Source of the DNA: Alphaproteobacteria bacterium
GTDB taxonomy: Bacteria > Pseudomonadota > Alphaproteobacteria > Rhodospirillales > Magnetospirillaceae
Direction of reading: 5' to 3'
Assembly: GCA_021325215.1 (NCBI GenBank)
Contig: JAJPHO010000044.1
Span: 1-34,463, forward strand
Length of the DNA: 34,463 nucleotides
Shown here: piece by piece, positions 13,134-20,680 of the stretch
How positions within the stretch are numbered: position 1 is the stretch's first letter
How the letters are laid out: the number at the start of each line of letters is the position of its first letter
The notes under the pieces: generated by a model
Databases searched by the model: none
What the model was told of the DNA's origin: nothing
What the model saw: only the letters and a program-made list of their open reading frames with translations
Translations under genes and position numbers: made by a program

Positions 13134-13808
13134 GTGCGGATCAAAGTCACCTCTTTCATCGCCCTTATCGCCCTGACCCTGGCCGGCACCGCCGCTTTGG
13201 CCGATCCGCCCAAGAAGAAGCCGACCTATCCGCCGCCGGAGCAGAGCAACACCATCGGCAGCCTGGGACAGCCTCAGCGCGATCCGGGGGCGCCGGTCCA
13301 GTCGCGCGAGCCGGCGGCGCCCTTGGCGGCGCCGACCGGCCCCAAGGTCGATGCCGAGCCGCCAATGCCTTTGGCGGCGCCGAACAGCGCGGTGATTCAT
13401 CCGGATATCGGCAATGCCGCGACCGACACCGGCAGCCCTGCCGGCGGCACGATGAGCGGTTCCGCCCCGATGATGCGCGCGCCGATGGGCCCGCCGCCGA
13501 CCGGTTTCCTGCCCGACCATCCCTTCATCAGCGGCATCGTCGCCGGCCTGGTCGGCAGCGATCTCGGCGCCAGGCTCTATGGCGGGCCGATGATGGGCGA
13601 CGAGGACGGCGTGCTGATCGGCTATGCCGGCCGCGTCGGCGTGATCCTGCTGGTGGCCTGGATGCTGTTCCGCCTGATTTCGCACCGCGCCAGCGGCATG
13701 GGCGAACCCGGCCTGCCGCCGCCCGGCCGCCGCGAACCTTCCTTCGAGCCCCGCTCCGAGGCCGGCGGTGCGCGCCGCGAGCCCACGCTCGGCCGCCGCG
13801 ACCATTGA
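13134..13808 (+). CDS. secreted/membrane Pro-Gly-rich protein resembling a Tim44-like N-terminus
   Basis: This is a 224-aa protein of unknown function starting at GTG 13134. Residues 1-23 are a signal peptide (core FIALIALTLAG, cleavage after ALA). Residues 24-125 are Pro/Ala/Gly-rich and low-complexity. Residues 126-158 carry a Gly-rich patch (FISGIVAGLVGSDLGARLYGG). Residues 159-181 form a transmembrane helix, and a basic Pro/Arg-rich tail follows. The order signal peptide, low-complexity linker, Gly-rich patch, membrane helix resembles the N-terminal half of bacterial Tim44-like proteins, but the Tim44 domain itself is absent. This resemblance is inferred from architecture only. The stop overlaps the downstream hydroxylase start by 4 bp (TTGA), so the two are probably co-translated. 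Confidence 0.75.
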   Translation: MRIKVTSFIALIALTLAGTAALADPPKKKPTYPPPEQSNTIGSLGQPQRDPGAPVQSREPAAPLAAPTGPKVDAEPPMPLAAPNSAVIHPDIGNAATDTGSPAGGTMSGSAPMMRAPMGPPPTGFLPDHPFISGIVAGLVGSDLGARLYGGPMMGDEDGVLIGYAGRVGVILLVAWMLFRLISHRASGMGEPGLPPPGRREPSFEPRSEAGGARREPTLGRRDH

Positions 13809-14998
13809 CGGTGAACGCGCCAGAGAACGTCAGCGAGACCGCCGCCCGTCTCAACCGCGAGGCCGTGCGCGCCATGGGAAGCCGGCAGCTTCCCGAGGCG
13901 CGCCGCCTGTTGGAAGAGGCCCTGGCACAGGATGCCGGGCTGGTTCCGGCCTGGATGAATTTGGCCGCCGTGCGCCGTGCCGAGGGTGACCTGGCCGGCG
14001 CCCTGGCCGCGGTCGAGTCCGCCAAGAAGATCCAGCCGAACTACTTCCCGACTTTGCTGATGCTGGCTTCGTTGCAGGAAGCGACCGGCGCGCTGCGTCA
14101 GGCCGCCTTATCCTACGGCGCGGCGTTCGTGCAGATGCGCCCCGAGGATGCCGCCGATCCGGCGACGGCACGCGCCGTCGCCCATGGCCGCGAGTTCCTG
14201 GCCAAGTACCGGCGCGAGATGGAGGCCTATTTCATCGAGGAGGTCGCGATCCCCAAGGTCAGCGGAACCAGCGCCCCGGCGCGCCGCATGGCCCATTTCG
14301 TCGACCATCTGATGGGCAAGCGCAAGACCTTCCATTCCAGCCCGGCCAATTTCTACTATCCGGGCCTGCCCTCGATCGAATTCTACGACCGCGACGATTT
14401 CCCCTGGTTCCCCGAGTTGGAAGCGGCGACCCCGGGCATCCAGGAAGAGCTGGCCGCCGTCTTCGCCGACCAGGCGCAATCGGCCGACATCCAGCCCTAT
14501 GCCCAATTCTCCGACCCGAAGAGCGCGGACTATTGGCGCGAGGTGAATTTCTCGCCCAACTGGTCGGCCTATCACTTCGCGACGCAGGGCGAGCTGATCG
14601 AGTCGCACCGGCGGAAGTGCCCGGTCACGGCCGGCGTGCTCGACCGCATGCCGCAGCCGGTGCTGGCGACGCGCTCGCCCTCGGCCTTGTTCTCGATCCT
14701 GAAGCCGAAAACCCATATCCCGCCGCACAGCGGTGTCGCCAATTTCCGCCTGATCTGCCATCTGCCGCTGGTCCTGCCGGGCGATTGCCGCCTGCGGGTC
14801 GGCAATGTCACGCGGGAATGGAAGATGGGCGAGGCCTGGGTGTTCGACGACAGCATCGAGCACGAAGCCTGGAACGACAGCGACCGCGTGCGCACGGTGC
14901 TGATCTTCGACATCTGGCATCCCTATCTCAGCGAAGACGAGAAGGAACTGATCACCCGTTCGGTGTCGGTGGTCGACCGCTTCAACCAGGCGGGTTAG
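13805..14998 (+). CDS. TPR-aspartyl/asparaginyl beta-hydroxylase, copy 1
   Basis: This 397-aa protein has TPR-like helices at about 10-115 and a C-terminal Fe(II)/2-oxoglutarate hydroxylase of the AspH family at about 180-375. The core matches AspH closely. Iron ligands are H308 (PPHSG) and H353 (DSIEHEAWND), with Gly at the position where AspH also lacks the usual carboxylate. 2-oxoglutarate contacts are H319 and R363, with the closing block FDIWHP. The predicted reaction is beta-hydroxylation of Asp or Asn in a protein or peptide. There is no signal peptide, so it is cytosolic. The start is TTG 13805, overlapping the upstream stop, or GTG 13811; neither has a good ribosome site. It is a paralogue of the proteins at 25658 and 33161. 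The stop overlaps the convergent AraC gene by 4 bp. Confidence 0.9.
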   Translation: MTVNAPENVSETAARLNREAVRAMGSRQLPEARRLLEEALAQDAGLVPAWMNLAAVRRAEGDLAGALAAVESAKKIQPNYFPTLLMLASLQEATGALRQAALSYGAAFVQMRPEDAADPATARAVAHGREFLAKYRREMEAYFIEEVAIPKVSGTSAPARRMAHFVDHLMGKRKTFHSSPANFYYPGLPSIEFYDRDDFPWFPELEAATPGIQEELAAVFADQAQSADIQPYAQFSDPKSADYWREVNFSPNWSAYHFATQGELIESHRRKCPVTAGVLDRMPQPVLATRSPSALFSILKPKTHIPPHSGVANFRLICHLPLVLPGDCRLRVGNVTREWKMGEAWVFDDSIEHEAWNDSDRVRTVLIFDIWHPYLSEDEKELITRSVSVVDRFNQAG

Positions 14999-15864
14999 CG
15001 CGGAAGATCGGTGATCGGCGACAGGCCGAACTCGCTCTTATAGGCGCGGCTGAAAGAGGCCTCGGATTCATATCCGACCTTCAGCGCGATTTCCCCGACC
15101 CGCCCTTGCCCGCCTTGCAGCAGAACCCGCGCTTCCGCCAAACGGAGGCGGTTGCGGTAGCGCGACGGGCTCTCGCCGATCAAATCCTGAAAGCGGGCGC
15201 AATAGTTCGACCGCGACATGCCGGCCAGCTGCGACAGCTCGGCCAGGTTCCAATGCCGGAAGGGTTCCTGATGGATCGCCTTGAGCGACCGCGCGATGCG
15301 CGCATCGGCCAATCCCCCGAGCCATCCGGCGGCTCCCCCGCGATGAACCCAGGTCCGCAAGGTGCGGATCAGCAGCAGATCGGTCAGCCGGGCCATCATC
15401 AGCGAGGCACCCGGCTGCGGGTCGGCCGTTTCGAGATGCAGGAAGTGGCTGATGCCTTCCAGCCATGCTCCGGCCTCCTCGCGCTCGACATGGATCAAAG
15501 CGGGCAGGGCCGAGACCATCCCCGGCAATTGACCTGGCTCGAAGCGAAAGCGGCAGATCAGCAATTCGGCCGCACTCTCCGCGGTCAACCGCGGGGCCGC
15601 TTCGGCGCCGTGGGGCAGCAGCAGCAAATCGCCGGCAGCGACGCTTTCTTCCCCGCCGATACGCAGCGCTCCCTCCCGGACGAACAGCAGCGAGGCGGTA
15701 TGCGAGGCGAGGGCCGGGTCCTCGCCGGCGGCGATCCGCTTCGTCGTCACCTGTTCCCCGGCGAGGCGCATGCGCGACAGCATGATCGACAGGAAATCGG
15801 CCGCATCACCGGTCTCGGCATTCGGATCTGGACGATCGGTCAAATCATCTGGCGGGCTTGCCAT
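14995..15864 (-). CDS. AraC-family transcriptional regulator with cupin sensor
   Basis: This is a 289-aa regulator. Residues 20-185 form an AraC-type cupin ligand domain (RIAAGEDPALASHTASLLFVREGALRIG region, then AGDLLLLPHG). Residues 190-289 hold the double helix-turn-helix, with WNLAELSQLAGMSRSNYCARF as the first recognition unit and the AraC signature VGYESEASFSRAYKSEFGLSP as the second. It faces the secreted alpha/beta hydrolase gene across 119 bp. This is the usual arrangement for an AraC activator and its target, so it probably controls that gene. The inducer is unknown. The start ATG 15864 has only a weak ribosome site. The 3' end overlaps the convergent hydroxylase by 4 bp. Confidence 0.92.
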   Translation of the reverse strand: MASPPDDLTDRPDPNAETGDAADFLSIMLSRMRLAGEQVTTKRIAAGEDPALASHTASLLFVREGALRIGGEESVAAGDLLLLPHGAEAAPRLTAESAAELLICRFRFEPGQLPGMVSALPALIHVEREEAGAWLEGISHFLHLETADPQPGASLMMARLTDLLLIRTLRTWVHRGGAAGWLGGLADARIARSLKAIHQEPFRHWNLAELSQLAGMSRSNYCARFQDLIGESPSRYRNRLRLAEARVLLQGGQGRVGEIALKVGYESEASFSRAYKSEFGLSPITDLPR

Positions 15865-15971
15865 GGTGAGTTCTCGCTCAAATCGGCACAGTCCCTCTCA
15901 CACAACGAAGGATCTGAAGCCTGCTGGATTTGACAGAATATCCGACGGCAGCCGATCCGAACATAGTCATC

Positions 15972-15976
15972 AGGAG
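15972..15976 (+). promoter_or_regulatory. Shine-Dalgarno deciding the hydrolase start
   Basis: AGGAG lies 7 nt before ATG 15984. It places the start directly at the signal peptide and argues against the in-frame ATG at 15930. The sequence TTGACA at 15930-15935 lies upstream but has no recognisable -10 at normal spacing, which would fit an activator-dependent promoter. Confidence 0.7.
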
Positions 15977-15983
15977 TACGATC

Positions 15984-16748
15984 ATGAAGTTGTCGCGTGT
16001 TCTTATGCTGGCCGGCGGATTGCTCGGCATGGCTCCCGCCGTCTCGTTCGCCGAGACCACCCCGGCGGTCCGCAATATCGTTCTGGTTCATGGCGCTTTC
16101 GCCGATGCGACCAGCTGGGACAAGGTCGCCCAGATCCTTCGCAAGAAGGGTTACAACGTCTCCGAGGTCGCCAATCCGCTGACCTCCCTGGCCGACGACG
16201 TCGCCGCGACCGAGGCGGTGATCGCCAAGCAGACCGGCCCGGTGGTCCTGGTTGGCCACTCCTGGGGCGGCGTGGTGATCGGCGAAGCCGGTGCGGACCC
16301 CAAGGTCAGCTCGCTGGTCTATGTCGCCGCCTTCGCCCCGGAAAAGGGCGAGACGCTGCAGGCTCTGTCCGCCGGCGGTCCGCCCACCCCGGGCATCCAG
16401 GCGGTGCATCCGGATGATAAGGGCTTCCTGTCGGTCGACGCCGCGGCGTTCCCGACGGTGTTCGCCGGTGACCTGCCCGCCGCCGAGGCCAAGGCCGCGC
16501 TGGCCCACCAGGTGCCGATCAACAGCGTTTCGTTCGGAACCCCCGCCGTCAAGGCGGCCTGGCACGACAAGCCGAGCTACTACGCCGTTTCGGCCCAGGA
16601 TCAGATGATCCCGCCCCAGGCCGAGCAGTTCTTCGCCCAGCGCATGCAGGCCAAGAAGACGATCACGCTGCAGGCCAGCCACGTCTCTCTGCTGTCCCAT
16701 CCGGACGAGGTTGCCGCTCTGATCGTCGAAGCGGCTCAGAAGAAGTAA
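15984..16748 (+). CDS. secreted alpha/beta hydrolase
   Basis: This is a 254-aa alpha/beta-fold hydrolase with an N-terminal signal peptide (core VLMLAGGLLGMAPAV, likely cleavage after SFA near 23), so it is predicted to be periplasmic or exported. The oxyanion segment is VLVHGAF (33-39). The nucleophile elbow is GHSWGG with S93. The acid is probably D206 (SAQDQMIPP) and the base H233 (ASHVSLLSHP). This layout is typical of esterase-like hydrolases often annotated as salicylate-esterase or HNL-related, but the substrate cannot be read from sequence. Start is at ATG 15984 with AGGAG upstream. A strong hairpin follows 3 bp after the stop. Regulation by the divergent AraC protein is inferred. Confidence 0.9.
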   Translation: MKLSRVLMLAGGLLGMAPAVSFAETTPAVRNIVLVHGAFADATSWDKVAQILRKKGYNVSEVANPLTSLADDVAATEAVIAKQTGPVVLVGHSWGGVVIGEAGADPKVSSLVYVAAFAPEKGETLQALSAGGPPTPGIQAVHPDDKGFLSVDAAAFPTVFAGDLPAAEAKAALAHQVPINSVSFGTPAVKAAWHDKPSYYAVSAQDQMIPPQAEQFFAQRMQAKKTITLQASHVSLLSHPDEVAALIVEAAQKK

Positions 16749-16751
16749 AGT

Positions 16752-16777
16752 AAGCGGCGCCGGAGACGGCGCCGCTT
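16752..16777 (+). terminator. hairpin terminator after the hydrolase gene
   Basis: This is a perfect 11-bp inverted repeat, AAGCGGCGCCG and CGGCGCCGCTT, around a GAGA tetraloop, starting 3 bp after the stop. Only TTCCC follows rather than a U-run, so termination may be partial or the stem may protect the 3' end. Confidence 0.65.
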
Positions 16778-16858
16778 CCCACTTCAATGGTGCGGTCGCC
16801 CAGACGCCGATGCCGATCGGTCCGCTCAATCCCCTGCGCCAGCTGCTGGCGCCGTAAA

Positions 16859-18004
16859 TTACAGTCGGAAACCGAACCGCGCTCCACCGAGATCGGGGGA
16901 CCGGTCGAGGTGCAGTTCGGCCCCATGTCCGGCCAGGATTTGCCGGGCCAGCGGCAGGCCGATACCGCTGCCGGTCGGTTTGGTGGTGAAGAAGGGCAGG
17001 AAAATCCTCTCCTGCAGATCGGGCGGCACGCCGGGGCCGTTATCCTCGATGGCGATCTGGCAATGATCGCCGGTTTTGACCGCCGACAAGCGCACTAATC
17101 CCTGCGACGCCTCGCAGGCATTGGACAGCAGGTTCAGCAGCGCCTGGCTCATCTGTTCGCCATCGATCTTTACCGAGACCGGCAGGTCATCCAGCTCGGC
17201 GCGCAGCTCGATCGTGGGAAAGCGGGCACGGGTCATCTCGGCGATGCCGTCCAGCCACGGGCGCGGATTGAGCGGCGCCGGGATCGGCGGCGGCAATTTG
17301 GCGAGCGCGCGGTAATTCTCGGCGAAATGCAGCAATTGGCTCGACCGTTCGGCGACGCGACTGATCGCCGTGCGCGCCCGTTCGCGGTTCTCGTCGCCGG
17401 CATCGGCCAGCAGATCGGCGGCGGTCTGCGACAGCGAGGTGATCGGGGTCAGGCTGTTCATCAGCTCGTGATTGACCACCTGGAACAGATCGCGCATCGC
17501 CGCGGCCTCGGCGGCGCGCCGTTCGGCCGAGATATTGGTCAGCACGCCCAGGCGCTGGCTGGTCGTGCCGCCATCCTCGATATCGCTGAGCGACAGGCTG
17601 TAGGTGATGCCGTCGAGCACGATCTGGCGATCACCGGCCGGGCGCTCGAAGGCGGCGGCCAGAATGGTCGTATCCGAGATGGAATCGTTGGTGCGGAACA
17701 GCTCTCGCGCGGCCCGGTTCACCGCCATGAAACCCCGCACGCCGTCGCGCAGCACCAATGGTGTCGGGGCGAGGTCGAGCAAGGCGAGCAGGCGCTGGCG
17801 GTCGACGCGCGGCGGGATGCCGGTTTCGTTTGCCGCCACTGTGCGCGCCTGGCGCCGGCTCAGCACCAGGCTGGCGGACAGCAGCGAAGACAGCAGACAG
17901 AGCAGGGTGGTGGCCGGCAGCCCTTTGCCGAGCGCGGCGAAGGCCGCGACGGCGAGGATCAGGGCCGCGGCCTGCAGCGCCGCCGATTTGGCGTCAAAGA
18001 CCAT
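16859..18004 (-). CDS. membrane sensor histidine kinase
   Basis: This is a 381-aa histidine kinase. Two hydrophobic segments (about 8-26 and 30-49) anchor it to the membrane with almost no periplasmic loop. A PAS-like region (about 70-165) precedes the H-box FQVVNHELMNSLTPI with phospho-acceptor H179. The ATPase domain shows N-box NLLSNACEAS, G1 DNGPGVP, F-box FLPFFTTK and G2 GSGIGLPLARQI, as in the NtrY/NtrB-like group. With a short cytosolic-facing sensor, it likely reads a membrane or cytosolic cue. Its start overlaps the response-regulator stop by 11 bp, so the two form a coupled two-component pair. The pair is divergent from the efflux operon, a common arrangement for its regulation. Confidence 0.93.
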   Translation of the reverse strand: MVFDAKSAALQAAALILAVAAFAALGKGLPATTLLCLLSSLLSASLVLSRRQARTVAANETGIPPRVDRQRLLALLDLAPTPLVLRDGVRGFMAVNRAARELFRTNDSISDTTILAAAFERPAGDRQIVLDGITYSLSLSDIEDGGTTSQRLGVLTNISAERRAAEAAAMRDLFQVVNHELMNSLTPITSLSQTAADLLADAGDENRERARTAISRVAERSSQLLHFAENYRALAKLPPPIPAPLNPRPWLDGIAEMTRARFPTIELRAELDDLPVSVKIDGEQMSQALLNLLSNACEASQGLVRLSAVKTGDHCQIAIEDNGPGVPPDLQERIFLPFFTTKPTGSGIGLPLARQILAGHGAELHLDRSPDLGGARFGFRL

Positions 18005-18563
18005 GCTTTTCCATGCGCCGGTACAGCGCGGCGCGGGTCAGGCCCAAATCCTTGGCCGCCAGCGAGATGTTGTGGGCGTGGCGGTTGAGCGCCTGGCTGA
18101 TCAGCGTCTTCTCCGAGCGTTCCAGATTGAGGTCGACCGGTTCGGGCGGCGGCAGAGTGGGGCGGGGCGAGGCGATGGCGGAGCGGATGGTCGCGATCAG
18201 CCGCTCATTGTGCCAGGGCTTCATGACGAAATCGGCGGCGCCCATGCGCATCGCCTTGACCGCGATGGCCAGGCCGCTATGGCCGGTGATCACCACCACG
18301 ACGGCGCGCGGGTCGCGCTGCAGATGGGCTTCGAGGAAGGATAGTCCAGCCTCGCCGGTGATGTCGCCGCGCTGGAAATTGAGATCGAGCAGGATCGCGT
18401 CGAACGTCTTTTCGGCCAGCAGAGCATCCGCCTCGGCGGGGGTGGAAGCCTTGCTGAGGTTCATGCCATGCCGTTCCAGCAGCAGCTCGGCGGCGGTCAG
18501 GATGTCCTGGTCGTCATCGACGAACAGCAGGTCGAGCGGAGGGGCTTCGGGTGCGTCTGACAT
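17994..18563 (-). CDS. response regulator, receiver plus Fis-type HTH (no AAA+ domain)
   Basis: This is a 189-aa response regulator. The receiver has the acidic pocket D16-D18, phospho-acceptor D60 (AILLDLNF), the Thr of VITGHSG and the Lys of VMKPWH. A Pro-rich linker (about 133-142) leads to a C-terminal Fis-type helix-turn-helix (about 147-189, ending LGLTRAALYRRMEKHGL). The central sigma-54 AAA+ domain of NtrC proteins is missing, so it should act like the short RegA/ActR/PrrA type, independent of sigma-54. The ATG at 18563 is divergent from the adaptor gene. A TGTTC-N6-GAACA palindrome overlaps its start codon and could be an autoregulatory site. Confidence 0.93.
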   Translation of the reverse strand: MSDAPEAPPLDLLFVDDDQDILTAAELLLERHGMNLSKASTPAEADALLAEKTFDAILLDLNFQRGDITGEAGLSFLEAHLQRDPRAVVVVITGHSGLAIAVKAMRMGAADFVMKPWHNERLIATIRSAIASPRPTLPPPEPVDLNLERSEKTLISQALNRHAHNISLAAKDLGLTRAALYRRMEKHGL

Positions 18564-18578
18564 GTTCGAAAATGAACA
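18563..18578. promoter_or_regulatory. candidate operator palindrome
   Basis: TGTTC, six bases, GAACA is a perfect 5-bp inverted repeat. It spans the first base of the response-regulator start codon, in the spacer it shares with the divergent export operon. The symmetry and position suit a dimeric Fis-type regulator. There is no direct evidence of binding. Confidence 0.35.
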
Positions 18579-18645
18579 CTTTCGCGCTCGGTATGGTCAA
18601 GGAAAATCCCGAAAAATCGCATTAAACATAATAAAAACAGCTAGT

Positions 18646-18674
18646 TAGTCATATTTCCGCAACCTCCCTATACT
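18646..18674 (+). promoter_or_regulatory. sigma-70-like promoter of the export operon
   Basis: TAGTCA (18646-18651) and TATACT (18669-18674) are separated by 17 bp, within an A/T-rich tract from about 18600. The ATG of the adaptor gene is 27 bp downstream of the -10, with AAGGTGG as ribosome site. Confidence 0.5.
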
Positions 18675-18700
18675 GAAGCCATCGCAATCAAGGTGGCATC

Positions 18701-19993
18701 ATGCCGGACAGCACCAGTTTCACATCGATGGATCGCCGTATCACCCGCCCCGCTTGGAAGCGCCGCAAGGTGCTGCTGGGGGCGGGGGCCGCGGTGGCGG
18801 TCGTCGCCATCGGCCTTCTCGCCGCGACCCTGCCGGCGTCGGGCACGGTCGAGGTGCAGGCTTCTTCCGTCGATATAGGCGCGGTCAAGCGCGGCCCGTT
18901 CCAGGATTTTCTCGCTTTGCGCGGTGAAGTGATGCCGATGGAGACCTATCTGATCACAGCCCAGGCGGCGGGGCGGGTCGAGAGCATCTCGGCCAGCGAC
19001 GGCGAGACGGTGGCGGCGGGCGCCAAGCTGGCCACCTTGGCCAATCCGGATTTAAAGGTCGGCGTCACCAGCAAGCAGGCCGAAGTGTCGGTGCGGCTGT
19101 CGGAAGCCAACACCCTGCTGATCAATCTCACCAAGTCGGAAGCCGACACGCGGACCCAGATCGACGACACCGCCTATGCCCTGCACAAGGCGGAACTGGA
19201 GCTGGAGAAACGCGAGGAGTTGCATCGCGACGGCATCGTCAACGACGCCTACATCAAGCCCTATGCCGATGAGGTCACCTATCAGCATGCCAAGCTGGAG
19301 CAATTGCGTGCCAACCAATCCGCCGAGGAACCGGCCCTGGCCGCCCAGAAACGCCAGATTCAAGGCAGTGCCGACGAGCTTAAGCGTAATCTGAAAGAAC
19401 TCGGTCAAGGCCTTGATGCATTGTTGGTTTCCGCTCCGGCGGCGGGGCGGTTGAGCGGCTTCACCCTGAAGCCCGGCCAGGCGGTCAAGGAAGGCGATCC
19501 GCTGGGCGAGATCGACAGCGGCGATGCCTTCAAGCTCAAAGCCCTGGTCGACGAATTCTTCGCCGCCCGCCTGCGCACCGGCCTGAAGGCGGAAGCCGCC
19601 ATCGCCGGCAAGCCCTATCCCCTGAAGCTCAGCAAGATCTATCAGCAGGTGAGCGAAGGCCGCGTGATGGTCGAGCTGGACTTCATCGGCGCCGCGCCGT
19701 CCGGACTTCAGCCCGGCCAGACCATGGACGTCAAACTGTCCCTGGGCGACACCGCCGAAGCGCTGCTGGTGCCGAACGGCGCCTGGCTGCGCGAGACCGG
19801 CGGCAATTTCATCTTCGTGCTGGCCGCCGACGGCAAACATGCCGACCGCCGCGAGGTGAGCATCGGCCGGCGTAATCCCGATTCCATCGAAATCCTGAGC
19901 GGTCTTTCCGCCGGCGAGCAGGTGCTGACCGCAACCCGCCTCGACCATACGGACGCTCTCCATCTGACCCTGAATAAAGGAAACCGCGAATGA
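18701..19993 (+). CDS. periplasmic adaptor subunit of an ABC export system (HlyD/MacA-like)
   Basis: This is a 430-aa membrane-fusion protein. A membrane anchor at 23-43 is followed by a beta-barrel/lipoyl start (RGEVMPMETYLITAQAAGRVESI, about 75-97). A long charged coiled-coil hairpin (about 110-215, KAELELEKREEL) comes next, then the second lipoyl half (APAAGRLSGFTLKPGQAVKEGDPL) and C-terminal barrel domains. Such adaptors link an inner-membrane ABC transporter of the MacB kind to the outer membrane. The ATG is at 18701 with AAGGTGG upstream. The stop overlaps the ATPase start as ATGA. It is the first gene of a four-gene operon divergent from its probable two-component regulator. No outer-membrane channel gene is present. 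Confidence 0.93.
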   Translation: MPDSTSFTSMDRRITRPAWKRRKVLLGAGAAVAVVAIGLLAATLPASGTVEVQASSVDIGAVKRGPFQDFLALRGEVMPMETYLITAQAAGRVESISASDGETVAAGAKLATLANPDLKVGVTSKQAEVSVRLSEANTLLINLTKSEADTRTQIDDTAYALHKAELELEKREELHRDGIVNDAYIKPYADEVTYQHAKLEQLRANQSAEEPALAAQKRQIQGSADELKRNLKELGQGLDALLVSAPAAGRLSGFTLKPGQAVKEGDPLGEIDSGDAFKLKALVDEFFAARLRTGLKAEAAIAGKPYPLKLSKIYQQVSEGRVMVELDFIGAAPSGLQPGQTMDVKLSLGDTAEALLVPNGAWLRETGGNFIFVLAADGKHADRREVSIGRRNPDSIEILSGLSAGEQVLTATRLDHTDALHLTLNKGNRE

Positions 19994-20673
19994 TCGCCCT
20001 GAAGCATATCTCGCGCCTCTATCGCTCCGACGAGATCGAAACGACCGCGCTGCTCGACGTCAATCTCAGCATCAACCGCGGCGAATTCGTCGCCATCATG
20101 GGGCCGTCGGGCTGCGGCAAATCGACGCTGCTCAACATCCTCGGCACCATCGACCGCCCGACCACCGGCGCCTACATGTTCGAGGGCGCCGATCTGGCGA
20201 CGATGAGCGAAGCCGGCCTGGCAGAACACCGCGCCAATCATCTCGGCTTCATCTTCCAGAGCTTCAATCTGGTCGACGATCTGACTATCCGCGAAAATAT
20301 CGAGCTGGGGCTGCTCTATCGCAAGAATCTCAGCGGCTCACGCAAAGCCATGGTCGAAGAGGCGATGGACCAGGTCGGCATCGCGCACCGCGCCCGTCAT
20401 TACCCGCACCAGCTGTCGGGCGGCCAGCAGCAGCGCGCCGCCATCGCCCGCGCCATCGTCGGCGCGCCGTCTTTGCTGCTGGCCGACGAACCGACCGGCA
20501 ATCTCGACAGCGAGAACGGCCATCAGGTCATGGAAATCCTCAAAAGCCTCAATGCCGGCGGCGTCACGGTCATCATGGTGACCCACTCGCAGAGCCAGGC
20601 CGATCAGGCCAGCCGCGTGGTCAACATCCTCGATGGCCGCATGGTGCTGTCGGTCAACCGCGTACCGGCATGA
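19990..20673 (+). CDS. MacB/LolD-like ABC transporter ATPase
   Basis: This is a 227-aa ATPase subunit. Walker A is GPSGCGKST (38-46), Q-loop F89-Q90, signature LSGGQQQR (142-149), Walker B LLLADE (162-167) with catalytic E167, D-loop GNLD and H-loop H199. It belongs to the MacB/LolD/FtsE class that drives mechanotransmission through FtsX-type permeases rather than substrate channels, and the two downstream genes encode such permeases. Start ATGA overlaps the adaptor stop, with AAAGGAAA at 19976-19983 as ribosome site. Eight bp separate its stop from the first permease. The transported substrate (peptide, lipid or antibiotic) cannot be told. Confidence 0.95.
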   Translation: MIALKHISRLYRSDEIETTALLDVNLSINRGEFVAIMGPSGCGKSTLLNILGTIDRPTTGAYMFEGADLATMSEAGLAEHRANHLGFIFQSFNLVDDLTIRENIELGLLYRKNLSGSRKAMVEEAMDQVGIAHRARHYPHQLSGGQQQRAAIARAIVGAPSLLLADEPTGNLDSENGHQVMEILKSLNAGGVTVIMVTHSQSQADQASRVVNILDGRMVLSVNRVPA

Positions 20674-20680
20674 GGGCATC

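Noticed and set aside
16786-16857. Possible short gene remnant ending PLNPLRQLLAP before a TAA
   Set aside because: It is too short, has no ribosome site and lies between a terminator and the kinase stop. It could be chance reading of G+C-rich DNA.
18579-18700. Sigma-54 (-24/-12) promoter before the export operon
   Set aside because: No GG-N10-GC pair at correct spacing was found, and the regulator has no sigma-54-activating domain.
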